A stretch of 58,043 nucleotides of DNA from Thermoplasmatota archaeon (GTDB lineage Archaea > Thermoplasmatota > Thermoplasmata > Thermoplasmatales > Thermoplasmataceae). The stretch covers positions 1 to 58,043 of the forward strand of contig JAMCPG010000044.1 of assembly GCA_023379845.1 (NCBI GenBank), in the 5' to 3' direction. Position numbers and translations under genes: made by a program. Positions 44,527 to 53,898 of this stretch are shown in pieces; the first letter of the stretch is position 1, and the number at the start of each line of letters is the position of its first letter. Under the pieces are notes generated by a model, which had not been told where the DNA came from, searched no databases, and worked only from the letters and a program-made list of their open reading frames with translations.

Positions 44527-46002
44527 ATGAATATAGAGGACCTACTTGGTTATGCCCGCAGGACTGGAATGTTCTGGCCTGCTGCGGAAATATATGGCGG
44601 CTCTGCCGGATTGTTTGATTATGGGCACATAGGCGCTATGCTTAAGAGGAGGTTTGAGAATATATGGCTCTCATATTTCGTGGAGAGAAACCAGAACTAT
44701 TTCCTTATCGACGGAACAACGCTCTTTCCAGAAAAACCACTGATAGCTTCGGGACATGCCGAGAGATTCAATGATATCCTTATCGCATGCAAGAAGTGCA
44801 AAACATACTACAGGGCTGATGTCCTGCTTTCCGATCTTGGCGTCCAGCTGAACGAGGGCGCAACTCCATCAGAAGTTGATGCTGCTGTTACTAAGAACAG
44901 CCTAAAATGCCCGAAGTGCGGCGGACCCCTGGGTGAGGCAAAACCATTCAACATGATGATAGATGTGGCTCTCGGACCGGATAGATCTGACCATGGTTAT
45001 CTGAGGCCTGAAACTGCACAGTCAGCCTACCTGAACTTTTACAGAGAATACAACCTGCTCAGGCAGAAACTTCCCCTTGGGCTTGCAATAATTGGCAGGG
45101 CATATCGTAACGAGATCTCACCCCGGCAGGGATTGTACAGGTTGAGAGAACTCATACAGGCAGAACTGCAGATATTCTTTGATGACCAGTCATTTCTTCC
45201 AGATTTTTCGGGATTTTCAGAAACCAGGATAAACGTAGTCCCGTATGTGACAGGAAAACTGGAGGCTCTGACACCAAATGAACTCATATCAAAAGGTTAT
45301 CCAGCTTTTTATGTGTATCACATGGCAATTATAGACAGATTTTACCGGAAAATTCTTGGAGTGCCGGATAGCAAGTTCCGTTTCCTCGAAAAAGGTGGTG
45401 AAGATAAGGCATTCTACAACAGGATACATATGGATATTGAAATTGAAGTCGAGAGCTGGGGAGGATTCAAGGAGGTTGGAGGGCTTCATTATCGCGGGGA
45501 TTATGACCTAACATCGCACACTAAAGGGTCAAACAAAAGCATGGCTGCAAAGTCGGGCGATAGAGAGTTCATTCCACATGTCCTTGAGCTATCCTTTGGC
45601 GTAGACAGGAACATTTGGGCTCAGGTGGACCTTTTCTATAGGAGTTCGGACAACAGGCAGCTTCTTTCCCTAAAGCCTTACCTTGCACCCTATTCGGCTG
45701 CTATCCTGCCTCTCCAGAATGACGATGCAATCAATGCAAAAGCAAAGGAAACATTTGTTCAGCTTGCAAGAAAGTTCAGGGTTTTCTTCGATTCGTCAGG
45801 TTCCATAGGAAAAAGGTATGCAAGGATGGACGAAATAGGCACTCCATACTGCATCACGATAGACTATGATACTATTGACAGCAAATCTTCAAATTTTGGA
45901 AGTGTCACCGTGAGGAGCCGGGACAGTCGTGAACAGATACGGGTGAATATTTCTGAGCTGGAAAATTACCTTACGTCTTCCATAAATGTTATGTTGGAAT
46001 AA
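44527..46002 (+). CDS. glyS: Glycyl-tRNA synthetase (class II)
   Basis: The 491-residue archaeal/eukaryotic-type enzyme has ARRTGMFWPAAEIYGG and GLFDYGHIGA (motif 1 region), a zinc-binding insertion with CKKC and CPKC, FNMMIDVALGP, RPETAQSAYLNF, motif 2 GRAYRNEISPRQGLYRLRE, motif 3 LELSFGVDRNIWA, and an anticodon-binding domain (AAILPLQND, RYARMDEIGTPYC). The frame opens at TTG 44470, but ATG 44527 (MNIEDLLGYARRTG) matches where the family normally begins, so it is chosen. Confidence 0.93.
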   Translation: MNIEDLLGYARRTGMFWPAAEIYGGSAGLFDYGHIGAMLKRRFENIWLSYFVERNQNYFLIDGTTLFPEKPLIASGHAERFNDILIACKKCKTYYRADVLLSDLGVQLNEGATPSEVDAAVTKNSLKCPKCGGPLGEAKPFNMMIDVALGPDRSDHGYLRPETAQSAYLNFYREYNLLRQKLPLGLAIIGRAYRNEISPRQGLYRLRELIQAELQIFFDDQSFLPDFSGFSETRINVVPYVTGKLEALTPNELISKGYPAFYVYHMAIIDRFYRKILGVPDSKFRFLEKGGEDKAFYNRIHMDIEIEVESWGGFKEVGGLHYRGDYDLTSHTKGSNKSMAAKSGDREFIPHVLELSFGVDRNIWAQVDLFYRSSDNRQLLSLKPYLAPYSAAILPLQNDDAINAKAKETFVQLARKFRVFFDSSGSIGKRYARMDEIGTPYCITIDYDTIDSKSSNFGSVTVRSRDSREQIRVNISELENYLTSSINVMLE

Positions 46003-46212
46003 TTCAAGTTTCAATTTTAACCATAAATACTCTTATGTTTGATATCTTGTGAAATATCTTGCACAATACTTATTGGAAGGAGTTCACAATTTCCTTCGCT
46101 TCAGTTACCCATGGATAAAAAATTATAGTTTCCATTCAATTTCATTTTTTTGTCTAAATTATCATCAAATAAATTTTAGATGTATCTATTTATTCAGCGA
46201 ACTCATTATTTA

Positions 46213-46232
46213 AACTTGACTTCCGCATGACA
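46213..46232 (+). repeat. Left terminal inverted repeat of the IS
   Basis: AACTTGACTTCCGCATGACA, exact reverse complement of the right end at 47990-48009. Confidence 0.9.
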
Positions 46233-46299
46233 GGTTCTATCACGGTTTGTTATTAAGGTCCTTGTTTACTTCGTTTCCGAGTATTTTATCTGTTTTATG

Positions 46300-46322
46300 T
46301 ATGTGCATATTGGATGCACATA
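46300..46322 (+). repeat. Palindrome upstream of the transposase gene
   Basis: TATGTGCAT and ATGCACATA are perfect 9-bp inverted repeats around a five-base spacer, about 30 bp before the GTG start. A related GTGCACATAC occurs at the very end of the transposase gene. It may be an operator or a transposase binding site. Confidence 0.6.
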
Positions 46323-46352
46323 CTCTTAAATACTCTGCCGTGATTCTATTCT

Positions 46353-47927
46353 GTGTTCCTCAGATTTACAAAGGTCAGGAGAGGATCTGCTGTACTTGAA
46401 TATGCATCGATCGCCGAAAGGACCATAGTGGATAATAAACAGAAAACCACCACGGTGAAATATCTTGGTCCTGTAAAATCCAATGAAGACAGGGAGAGAT
46501 ATAACAGCATATTTGAGGAATACAGAGATGCCATGAAGAAATTCTCCCTTGACGACCTGAAGGTCATGCCAACACTGTCCTTTGGTCTGTTCTATGCCTC
46601 CAGGAACATAATGGAGAGAAATGGAATACTTGGAGTTCTGGGAAGGCATACCGGATCATATGCGGAAATCCTTTCCTTCATGATCATTTCCAGAATATTT
46701 GATCCGTCATCGGATCTTGAGTTGACCGATCTGGCAGGGAGGGTATTCTATCCATGGCAATTACACCTGAGTGAAGATAATGTATATCGATCGCTTGATT
46801 CCATCATTGAAAAGAAGGATCAAATAGAGGTGGAAATATTCAAGGCACTGAAACCTGATACCTCATCGGTTCATTATGATCTCACATCATCATATTTCGA
46901 GGGGAGGGAGGATAATGATCTTGTTCTCTTTGGATATTCCAGGGACAAGAAGAGAGGAAAGGAACAGATTGTTATAGGACTTGTGATGGCTGACGGCATA
47001 CCAATACATCATGAGGTGTGGCCGGGAAACACAATAGATCCAAAGACGCTTGGACCAACAATATCAGCACTGAAGGACCGTTTTGGAATACGGAATGTGA
47101 CCTTCATTGCCGACCGGGCGTTTGGAAGATCGAAGTCGCTTGATCTTCTTGATCAAAACAGGTATATCACCGCAGCATACCGGTGGGATCAACCATATCG
47201 TGATATATTGATGGATACCGATTTCACCGATGCAATTGCAATGGATAAACTCCTCATAAAAAGGTTGGCGATAAATACAGACGATATACTGGATGATGAT
47301 TCCACCGAGGATCAGCGGAAACTCGCCGAAAAGAGAAAATACACTGCGGTATACAACAGGGAAAGGGAAGAGCTTGATCTGAGGGATCTTGACGACAGAA
47401 TCAGCGTGATAAAGAAGAAAATATCAGAAATTCATGATCAGGCAGAACTGAAGAAATCTCTTGGTAAGATGAAATCACTGGTGAAGTTCACAAAGAATGG
47501 TACAGTACTGAATGAGAATAGAATCAATATACTGAAGAAAATTGCAGGAAGATTCCTGATCGTTACCAATACCGATCTACCGGAAAGTGAAGTTGTATCC
47601 GCATACAAGGAACAGTGGGAAATAGAACGCTCATTCCGCACCATAAAATCATTCATTGAGATAAGACCGGTATATCACAGGAAATCGGAGAGGATCAGGG
47701 CCCATGTGTTTGTGTGTGTACTGTCTCTTCTCCTCTCACGGATCATGGAAAAACGTACCGGAAAAACAATAGAGATGATACGAAGGTCCTTGAACAGTCT
47801 GGATGTTGTTCCGGTTAATGTTGATACGAGGAATATATACATTTCATCGGAGAGCCGGGAAGCTTCCCACATTCTGAAAACACTGGGTCTGCCATATCCC
47901 AGAATCCGTGAATGTGCACATACATAA
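46353..47927 (+). CDS. IS1634-type transposase (DDE)
   Basis: A 524-residue transposase of the IS4 superfamily. The N-terminal part (VKYLGPVKS, about 40) precedes the DDE fold: first Asp in VHYDLTSSYFEG, second in VTFIADRAFG, and Glu in the YREK-like segment YKEQWEIERSFRTIK. The C-terminus IRAHVFVCVLSLLLSRIM is the usual helix of IS1634. The start is GTG 46353, since an in-frame stop lies 12 bases upstream. The frame is intact, so the element may still be active. Confidence 0.9.
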   Translation: MFLRFTKVRRGSAVLEYASIAERTIVDNKQKTTTVKYLGPVKSNEDRERYNSIFEEYRDAMKKFSLDDLKVMPTLSFGLFYASRNIMERNGILGVLGRHTGSYAEILSFMIISRIFDPSSDLELTDLAGRVFYPWQLHLSEDNVYRSLDSIIEKKDQIEVEIFKALKPDTSSVHYDLTSSYFEGREDNDLVLFGYSRDKKRGKEQIVIGLVMADGIPIHHEVWPGNTIDPKTLGPTISALKDRFGIRNVTFIADRAFGRSKSLDLLDQNRYITAAYRWDQPYRDILMDTDFTDAIAMDKLLIKRLAINTDDILDDDSTEDQRKLAEKRKYTAVYNREREELDLRDLDDRISVIKKKISEIHDQAELKKSLGKMKSLVKFTKNGTVLNENRINILKKIAGRFLIVTNTDLPESEVVSAYKEQWEIERSFRTIKSFIEIRPVYHRKSERIRAHVFVCVLSLLLSRIMEKRTGKTIEMIRRSLNSLDVVPVNVDTRNIYISSESREASHILKTLGLPYPRIRECAHT

Positions 47928-47989
47928 CAACTGATGATCTACAGAAAACATTGTCAAACACAGATTCTGCATGAAACAATGCTATAGTT

Positions 47990-48009
47990 TGTCATGCGGA
48001 AGTCAAGTT
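47990..48009 (-). repeat. Right terminal inverted repeat of the IS
   Basis: A perfect 20-bp match to the left end in inverted orientation. Confidence 0.9.
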
Positions 48010-48016
48010 CGAAACA

Positions 48017-48026
48017 TTTTAGTATA
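48017..48026 (+). promoter_or_regulatory. TATA box of the peptide transporter operon, abutting the IS
   Basis: TTTTAGTATA is centred 26 nt before ATG 48047, preceded by a BRE-like CGAAAC at 48010-48015. The IS right repeat ends at 48009, directly next to the BRE. Confidence 0.65.
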
Positions 48027-48046
48027 ACAATTGTTTTCCAGACCTA

Positions 48047-49870
48047 ATGTCAAAACGTTATTCTGTGAAATCTAGAGCAATAATTGCAATTGCTTTTTTA
48101 GCGGTTGTATTAATGATCTTGGGAGGAACTGGGAATTATATAGTCGGGGAATCAACTGCGAAAACAATAGCTAAGGTTAATCCGACAGGCACGTTCATTT
48201 TTGGGTCTGTACAAGGGCCGCTTACAGATTTAAATCCAATTACTGCAACAAGCACTGCTAGCGACATAACAAGTTTGCTATACAGTTCGCTGTTATATCC
48301 TGGATCAAGCGGTGGTTTGATACCTTGGCTAGCTAAGTCGTACAACGTATCGAATGATGGGCTGACGATTACCTTCAACTTGGTAAGCAACGCCACATGG
48401 AGTAATGGTGCCAAAGTAACTGCCAGTGATGTGAATTTCACATTCCAATCGATCCTAAAGTACCCAAGCATAGATTTCAACTCTTATAATAGATACATCA
48501 ACAATATAGATATTCTAAATAACTACACTGTTGTATTCCACCTTAAACAATATTACAATCCTCTCATATACGAAATAGGGACAGAACCAATAGTCCCGGC
48601 TGTCTGGGGAAACAATCCTTATACAGCAAATCTGTCTAGTTTCACGAATTATGCATCTAACATAACCTCAGGCTCATATTCTGCATCCAATCTTATCACA
48701 GATGGCCCTGTGATACTTACGAGCATGACTACAGCTGGAGGGGCGGTTTTTAAGACGAACCAAAACTTCTTTAAAGGAGCACCAGACTATTCAAAAATGA
48801 TATGGGAATTCTTTGCAACCACATCTGATGCTACAGCAGCTCTGGAGAGTAAAAGTATCGACGCATTCTGGGGACCATACACAGATAAAGGCCTTTTTGC
48901 TAAACTAGGATACCTCACAAGTGTTAGTGCCCCCTCTTCATACATATTTTACGTATGGTTTAATGATAAAATCGCTCCATTTAACAACACTGATTTAAGA
49001 AAAGCCGTTGCTTATGTGTTAGATAAACAATACCTAAATGATGTAGCTTTAGTTGGGGCTGGATTAAATGGTTCTAATGGTGGACTTCCATACTTATTTA
49101 AGAATCAAATACCATCCGGCCTACCTTATTACCATCATAATCTTACGGCTGCCACTAATATGATGATCTCAGGAGGCTTTATAAAGACAAATGGTGAATG
49201 GTACTATCCAAACGGTACACAGTTACAAGTCACACTGATTGAGCCCCCACTCGCAGACTGGGTGACAGCTGGACAGATCGTAGCCCAAAACCTGACTTCA
49301 TTTGGAATCAAGACTACTTATGTTTCCGACACGTTCGCAACATGGAATAACAACGTAGGAGATGGTGATTTTCAAATAACATACTTCGGCTACACTGGAT
49401 ACGCCCCAACGGCATGGTCTGTTCTAGACACATTGTTTAATGCAAACTCAAGTGCACCAATGGGTCAGACTGCATGGACGCACGGATGGAACGTGGAAAG
49501 GTACAACAGCTCTACGGTAAACATGCTTCTTGCGGAAGCTGCCTCGACACCTAATGCCTCACAAGAGCAACAATACCTTAACCAAGTGCAGGCTGTGATA
49601 GCAAATCAGCTACCACTTCTAATGATAGATGATCCTCCAACGTTTTTTACTTACAATAACTATACGATTGTTGATAACACACCGAGTTATAACATCGCTT
49701 GGATGATCAGTGTTGAGAACATACAGGTCTTAGAACATCTGAACCAAACTTCTTCCAATACATTGCTGTATGTCCTAGGTGGCATTTCAGCGGCTATAGT
49801 TATTGGAGGGGTGGCAGCGGCTGTAGTCCTTAGAGGCAAGAGGCTGAAGAATTCTAGGAAAGAGGACTAG
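48047..49870 (+). CDS. ABC transporter substrate-binding protein (peptide/oligosaccharide type)
   Basis: A 607-residue SBP_bac_5-family protein. A hydrophobic signal or anchor (about 9-30) is followed by the family core FIFGSVQGPLTDLNPITATS, WLAKSYNVSNDGLTITFNL, WSNGAKVTASDVNFTFQSI and LRKAVAYVLDKQYL. There are many N-x-S/T sequons, a C-terminal membrane helix (about 575-597: LLYVLGGISAAIVIGG) and a basic tail. Double anchoring outside the cell and glycosylation fit archaeal binding proteins. Binding specificity within the family (peptides, oligosaccharides) cannot be read. Confidence 0.87.
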   Translation: MSKRYSVKSRAIIAIAFLAVVLMILGGTGNYIVGESTAKTIAKVNPTGTFIFGSVQGPLTDLNPITATSTASDITSLLYSSLLYPGSSGGLIPWLAKSYNVSNDGLTITFNLVSNATWSNGAKVTASDVNFTFQSILKYPSIDFNSYNRYINNIDILNNYTVVFHLKQYYNPLIYEIGTEPIVPAVWGNNPYTANLSSFTNYASNITSGSYSASNLITDGPVILTSMTTAGGAVFKTNQNFFKGAPDYSKMIWEFFATTSDATAALESKSIDAFWGPYTDKGLFAKLGYLTSVSAPSSYIFYVWFNDKIAPFNNTDLRKAVAYVLDKQYLNDVALVGAGLNGSNGGLPYLFKNQIPSGLPYYHHNLTAATNMMISGGFIKTNGEWYYPNGTQLQVTLIEPPLADWVTAGQIVAQNLTSFGIKTTYVSDTFATWNNNVGDGDFQITYFGYTGYAPTAWSVLDTLFNANSSAPMGQTAWTHGWNVERYNSSTVNMLLAEAASTPNASQEQQYLNQVQAVIANQLPLLMIDDPPTFFTYNNYTIVDNTPSYNIAWMISVENIQVLEHLNQTSSNTLLYVLGGISAAIVIGGVAAAVVLRGKRLKNSRKED

Positions 49871-49904
49871 TGTAGTACCGGATTAACCCTTATAAAAGCA
49901 AGCA

Positions 49905-49912
49905 TTTTTTTT
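49905..49912 (+). terminator. T-run between binding-protein and permease genes
   Basis: Eight T residues 34 bp after the stop codon could partly terminate transcription and keep the binding protein more abundant than the permeases. A TATA-like CTTATAAAAG at 49890-49899 could restart it. Confidence 0.35.
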
Positions 49913-49953
49913 AAAAACTTGTTTTTAACCTCTTTCATTACTTGGTGATACAT

Positions 49954-50946
49954 ATGATAACAAGGAGATATTTGATTCGGAGACTTATTAATGTTCTAAT
50001 TATTGCGTACGGTGCAATAACAATTAATTTCATCTTGCCCCGTATTATTCCTGGAAACCCTGTCATGACCAACCTATTTGCTGGAGGTGGAGGGCAGATA
50101 GGTAATCCTGTTGTTATAGCTAGACTAACACAAGAATTTGGTCTTAATAACCCGAATCTATTTTATCAGTATTCTTTGTACCTCACCCAGCTAATTCATG
50201 GTAATCTTGGTATTTCCTTCTACTATTACCCACAGACAGTTTATTCGGTCATAATGGAGAGATTACCATGGACCTTACTTCTTGCAGGATCTGGAACGCT
50301 GATTGCTGCAGGATCTGGAATTCTTGTAGGTATTTACCTCGCTTGGAAAAAAGGGACAATACGTGACTCTTTCTTTTCGTCAGTTGGCATGATGATATCG
50401 TCAATTCCATATTTCTGGATAGGAATGATTTTTCTGATATTGTTTGCTGTAGACATAACAATATTTCCTGTCGCTCACGCTGTCACACCTGGTGTGACAT
50501 ATCATAATATTTTTTCATACATGGGAGATATTCTTTATCATGCATTTCTTCCCATCACTACATTGGCGGTGGCACTTTTGCCTATTTACGCCTTGCAGAT
50601 GAGAAATACTATGGTTACTGTTATGCATGAAGACTTCATGAAGACAGCTATAGCAAAGGGGCTACCAGACTCGGTAGTAAAAATGAGATATGCTGCTAGG
50701 AACGCTGTCCTACCAGTTACGACACACGTTGGATTATCGCTTGGCTATGTTGTAGCTGGAGCACTAATGATAGAATATCTATTTGCTTACCCTGGAGTAG
50801 GTTATACTCTGTTCATCGCCATACAGAATGAAGATTACCCATTGATGCAGGGCATCTTCCTGATCATAAGCCTGATGGTTATAGCAGCTAATTTTTTGGT
50901 AGATATCTTGTACACCTATCTTGATCCGAGGGTGAATCTACGTTGA
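49954..50946 (+). CDS. ABC transporter permease, DppB type
   Basis: The 330-residue permease has an N-terminal helix (YLIRRLINVLIIAYGAITINF) ending in RIIPGNP, and the EAA loop region TAIAKGLPDSVVKMRYAARNAVLPV. Six membrane helices and the C-terminal YTYLDPRVNLR are typical of DppB/OppB. ATG 49954 is preferred to the upstream TTG 49942; a GGTGA lies five bases before it. It overlaps the next gene by 4 bp. Confidence 0.92.
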   Translation: MITRRYLIRRLINVLIIAYGAITINFILPRIIPGNPVMTNLFAGGGGQIGNPVVIARLTQEFGLNNPNLFYQYSLYLTQLIHGNLGISFYYYPQTVYSVIMERLPWTLLLAGSGTLIAAGSGILVGIYLAWKKGTIRDSFFSSVGMMISSIPYFWIGMIFLILFAVDITIFPVAHAVTPGVTYHNIFSYMGDILYHAFLPITTLAVALLPIYALQMRNTMVTVMHEDFMKTAIAKGLPDSVVKMRYAARNAVLPVTTHVGLSLGYVVAGALMIEYLFAYPGVGYTLFIAIQNEDYPLMQGIFLIISLMVIAANFLVDILYTYLDPRVNLR

Positions 50947-51836
50947 ATAATGGAAGGGTAGATATTGCATTGCAAGAAAACAATGCAATCATTGCAAGTA
51001 GAGCGAAACGAGTAACAGTGGCACTCTTCAAGAGTAAGAGAACCACATTTGGCGTTGCAGTACTTGCCTTTTTTTTGATTCTTGCCATATTAGGTAGATT
51101 CATAGCGCCATACAATCCGCTTATACAGTCTGGCCCATTGTGGAGTCCACCATCTGAGTCTCACTTATTCGGCACGAATTACCTAGGACAAGACGTTCTT
51201 TCGTGGTTTATTATAGGTACTGCCACATCATTGTGGGTCGGAGTTTCTGTTGCATTTTTCTCAGCACTCATCGGTGTATCTGTTGGCCTTACTGCAGGAT
51301 ATTTTGGGAAGTACACGGATGAGGTACTCATGAGATTTGTAGATATGCTGCTTGTCATTCCGGCCTTCCCACTTCTCGTAATTTTATCGGCATATCTACC
51401 TCCTACAACCAACTCTACAATACTAATACTTTCAGTTCTGTCATGGCCTTTCATGTCGAGGGTAGTCAGGTCTCAAGTACTCTCGCTGAAGGAAAGGGGA
51501 TTCGTTACTGCATCAAAGCTAGCAGGTGAGAGCCGTTTAAAGATTATGTTCAAGGACATTCTGCCAAACATGCTGCCAATCATCTTCATCAACATCATAT
51601 ATCTAGTAATCGGAGCTATCGTAGCCCAAGCTGGTCTTGCCTTTTTTGGCCTTGGCAACATAAATTCAATAAACTGGGGAACAATGCTCTACTGGGCCCA
51701 GATAGAGGACGCAGCAATACAAAATGCATGGTGGTGGATAATACCACCTGGATTGGCAATTGGAATTCTTGGTCTTGGTCTGAACATGCTTGCCAATGGA
51801 ATATCAGATATGATACTTCTAAATCAAGGGAGGTAA
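50943..51836 (+). CDS. ABC transporter permease, DppC type
   Basis: The 297-residue partner permease: the N-terminal helix near 38-58 and the DppC-type segment FIAPYNPLIQSGPLW...HLFGTNYLGQDVLS, then a membrane core with the EAA loop VTASKLAGESRLKIMFKDILPNM. The start is a TTG overlapping the dppB stop (TTGA) with an AGGGTGA upstream; no other start lies close. It forms the channel with the preceding gene product. Confidence 0.92.
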   Translation: MNNGRVDIALQENNAIIASRAKRVTVALFKSKRTTFGVAVLAFFLILAILGRFIAPYNPLIQSGPLWSPPSESHLFGTNYLGQDVLSWFIIGTATSLWVGVSVAFFSALIGVSVGLTAGYFGKYTDEVLMRFVDMLLVIPAFPLLVILSAYLPPTTNSTILILSVLSWPFMSRVVRSQVLSLKERGFVTASKLAGESRLKIMFKDILPNMLPIIFINIIYLVIGAIVAQAGLAFFGLGNINSINWGTMLYWAQIEDAAIQNAWWWIIPPGLAIGILGLGLNMLANGISDMILLNQGR

Positions 51837-51842
51837 AATGAG

Positions 51843-52844
51843 ATGAGTGTGCTTGAAATTGAGAACTTGAACGTTTATTACATAATGAATTCCAGGAGGA
51901 TTCATGCAGTAAGGAATCTATCCATTAAAATAGAAGAAGGAGAAGTCCTTGGCTTGGTCGGTGAAAGTGGTAGCGGAAAATCAACATTTGGTATGTCCTT
52001 GTTAAGGATTCTACCCGAATCAGCTAGAATAACAGCAGATAAAATGGTATTTAAACGGGTAAATTCAAACGGACAGATTTTAGATTCGGATATCTTAAAG
52101 TTGTCGGAAACCAATTTGAGGAGGCTTAGGTGGAACCACATTTCCATGATATTTCAGAGTTCCATGAATTCTCTTAACCCGGTTGCACGCATAGAGGATC
52201 AACTTGCAGACGCCCTGTTCTGGCATGGATACAAAAAGGGCATTATAGATGAACGCATAGACAACTATCTAAGGCTTGCAGAGCTTCCCGAATCTGTTAG
52301 ATATTCCTTCCCTCACGAGCTGAGTGGAGGGATGAAGCAACGAGTCGCTATTGCAATGTCACTAATCTGCAATCCGGAACTTGTAATTGCCGATGAGCCA
52401 ACAACTGCGCTTGATGTTGTAGTGCAGAGAAAAATACTGAAATTGCTAGTGGAAAGCAAGAGCAAGCTCAAGCTTTCTGTTATATTTATAACACATGATA
52501 TCTCCTTACTTGCTTCTCTTGCCCAGAGAGTTGGTGTGATGTACGCTGGCTCTCTTGTAGAACTTGCACCGGCAAACGAACTTTTTAAGAGCCCCCTACA
52601 TCCTTATTCAATAGGTTTGATGGCTACAATTCCGAAACTGGAAGATGTAAAGGATGAACTTTTTGAGTTGCCCGGTTCTCCCCCGGACATGTCAAAGGAG
52701 GTAGTTGGTTGCCCCTTTACAGCTAGGTGCAAGTATGCAAGTCAAATATGTATATCTCAGACACCTGATCTAAGACAAATTGCGCCTGGGCATTTTGTGT
52801 CCTGTCACAACGCGGAGGTTATAAAAAATGGAATCAATAATTGA
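51843..52844 (+). CDS. Oligopeptide ABC transporter ATPase, DppD type
   Basis: The 333-residue ATPase has Walker A GESGSGKST, Q-loop MIFQSSMNSLNP, signature LSGGMKQRVAIAMSL, Walker B LVIADEPTTALD, H-loop FITHD, and the C-terminal oligopeptide-transporter domain with four cysteines (GCPFTARCKYASQIC...SCH). GGAGGT lies nine bases before the ATG. It overlaps the next gene by 17 bp and pairs with it to energise import. Confidence 0.93.
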   Translation: MSVLEIENLNVYYIMNSRRIHAVRNLSIKIEEGEVLGLVGESGSGKSTFGMSLLRILPESARITADKMVFKRVNSNGQILDSDILKLSETNLRRLRWNHISMIFQSSMNSLNPVARIEDQLADALFWHGYKKGIIDERIDNYLRLAELPESVRYSFPHELSGGMKQRVAIAMSLICNPELVIADEPTTALDVVVQRKILKLLVESKSKLKLSVIFITHDISLLASLAQRVGVMYAGSLVELAPANELFKSPLHPYSIGLMATIPKLEDVKDELFELPGSPPDMSKEVVGCPFTARCKYASQICISQTPDLRQIAPGHFVSCHNAEVIKNGINN

Positions 52845-53817
52845 AGTGAGAGACCTCGTGAAATCATTTAGAGCTTCTAGAGGAATTTTTAGAAAAAACC
52901 AATACACACAAGTCGTTGAGGCTGTTGCCAAGGTCTCATTCTCAATCAAGCCAAAAGAAATAATATCGGTTGTGGGTGAGAGCGGATCTGGAAAAACAAC
53001 GCTTGGAAGACTTATTGTCAGACTCCTCGAACCTAACTCTGGGAAAATTCTCTTCAAGGGGCAAGACATTTTTACTCTGAAAACAAACGATATGCTGAAC
53101 TTTAGGAGGAATGTCCAGATGATCCTCCAAGACCCTTACGACTCACTGAATCCACTTTATTCTATTGAAACAAGCGTTGTTCAGCCACTCAATATCTTCA
53201 TGAAGAACATGTCAAGGAAGACCAAGCGAGAGATTGTTATCAAGAATCTTGAAAAGGTTGGCTTAAATCCAGCAGAGCAATTTCTGCAGAAAAGACCAGG
53301 TGAGTTAAGTGGGGGTCAGAGACAACGCGTGTCAATTGCAAGGGCCATGATAATGGATCCGAAGTTAGTTGTTGCGGATGAGCCTGTTTCAATGCTTGAT
53401 GCTTCTCTCAGAGCAGAGATATTAAATAAGATGAAAAAACTGAAGGATACCAATGACGTATCGTTCATGTTTATCACTCACGACATTGCCACTGCCAAGT
53501 TCATGGGAGACAGGATTTTGATATTTTATAAGGGAGCAATAGTCGAACAGGGAAATACAAGTGCTGTAATTAATAATCCAAGTCATCCATACACCAGATT
53601 GCTAATCGATTCAGTCCCACCAATTAATCCCGAAAAAGCAAGGGATTACCTATCTTTTAAAGAGGAAGCCGGGATTGAGGACCAGATTTCCACCAGCAGT
53701 GCGGGATGCAGATTCGCGAATAGGTGCCCCTTTGTTATGGAAAGGTGCAGAACCAATGCACCAAACGAAGTCGATATTAGTTCCGATCATAGAGTTTCTT
53801 GCTTTCTTTACGGGTGA
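52828..53817 (+). CDS. Oligopeptide ABC transporter ATPase, DppF type
   Basis: The 329-residue second ATPase has Walker A GESGSGKTT, Q-loop MILQDPYDSLNP, signature LSGGQRQRVSIARAM, Walker B LVVADEPVSMLD and the C-terminal cysteine motif GCRFANRCPFVMERC...SC. A GGAGGT precedes the ATG by eight bases. It is the last transporter gene. The next gene, murQ, continues in the same reading frame beyond the single TGA at 53815. Confidence 0.93.
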   Translation: MESIIEVRDLVKSFRASRGIFRKNQYTQVVEAVAKVSFSIKPKEIISVVGESGSGKTTLGRLIVRLLEPNSGKILFKGQDIFTLKTNDMLNFRRNVQMILQDPYDSLNPLYSIETSVVQPLNIFMKNMSRKTKREIVIKNLEKVGLNPAEQFLQKRPGELSGGQRQRVSIARAMIMDPKLVVADEPVSMLDASLRAEILNKMKKLKDTNDVSFMFITHDIATAKFMGDRILIFYKGAIVEQGNTSAVINNPSHPYTRLLIDSVPPINPEKARDYLSFKEEAGIEDQISTSSAGCRFANRCPFVMERCRTNAPNEVDISSDHRVSCFLYG

Positions 53818-53898
53818 TATATAATTAGGGAAAATGAAGATTGTTACAGCCATCTCGAGACAGAGGAAATATCTAATAGCTTTTCTAGGCTTGACACT

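Larger units (their letters stand above)
46213..48009 (+). mobile_element. Apparently intact IS1634-type insertion sequence
   Basis: The element is about 1.8 kb, bounded by perfect 20-bp inverted repeats and holding one full-length transposase gene in between. No direct target duplication is evident next to the repeats, so the true ends may be slightly different, or the flanks have changed. It lies between glyS and the peptide transporter; its right end is one to seven bases before that operon's core promoter. Confidence 0.88.
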
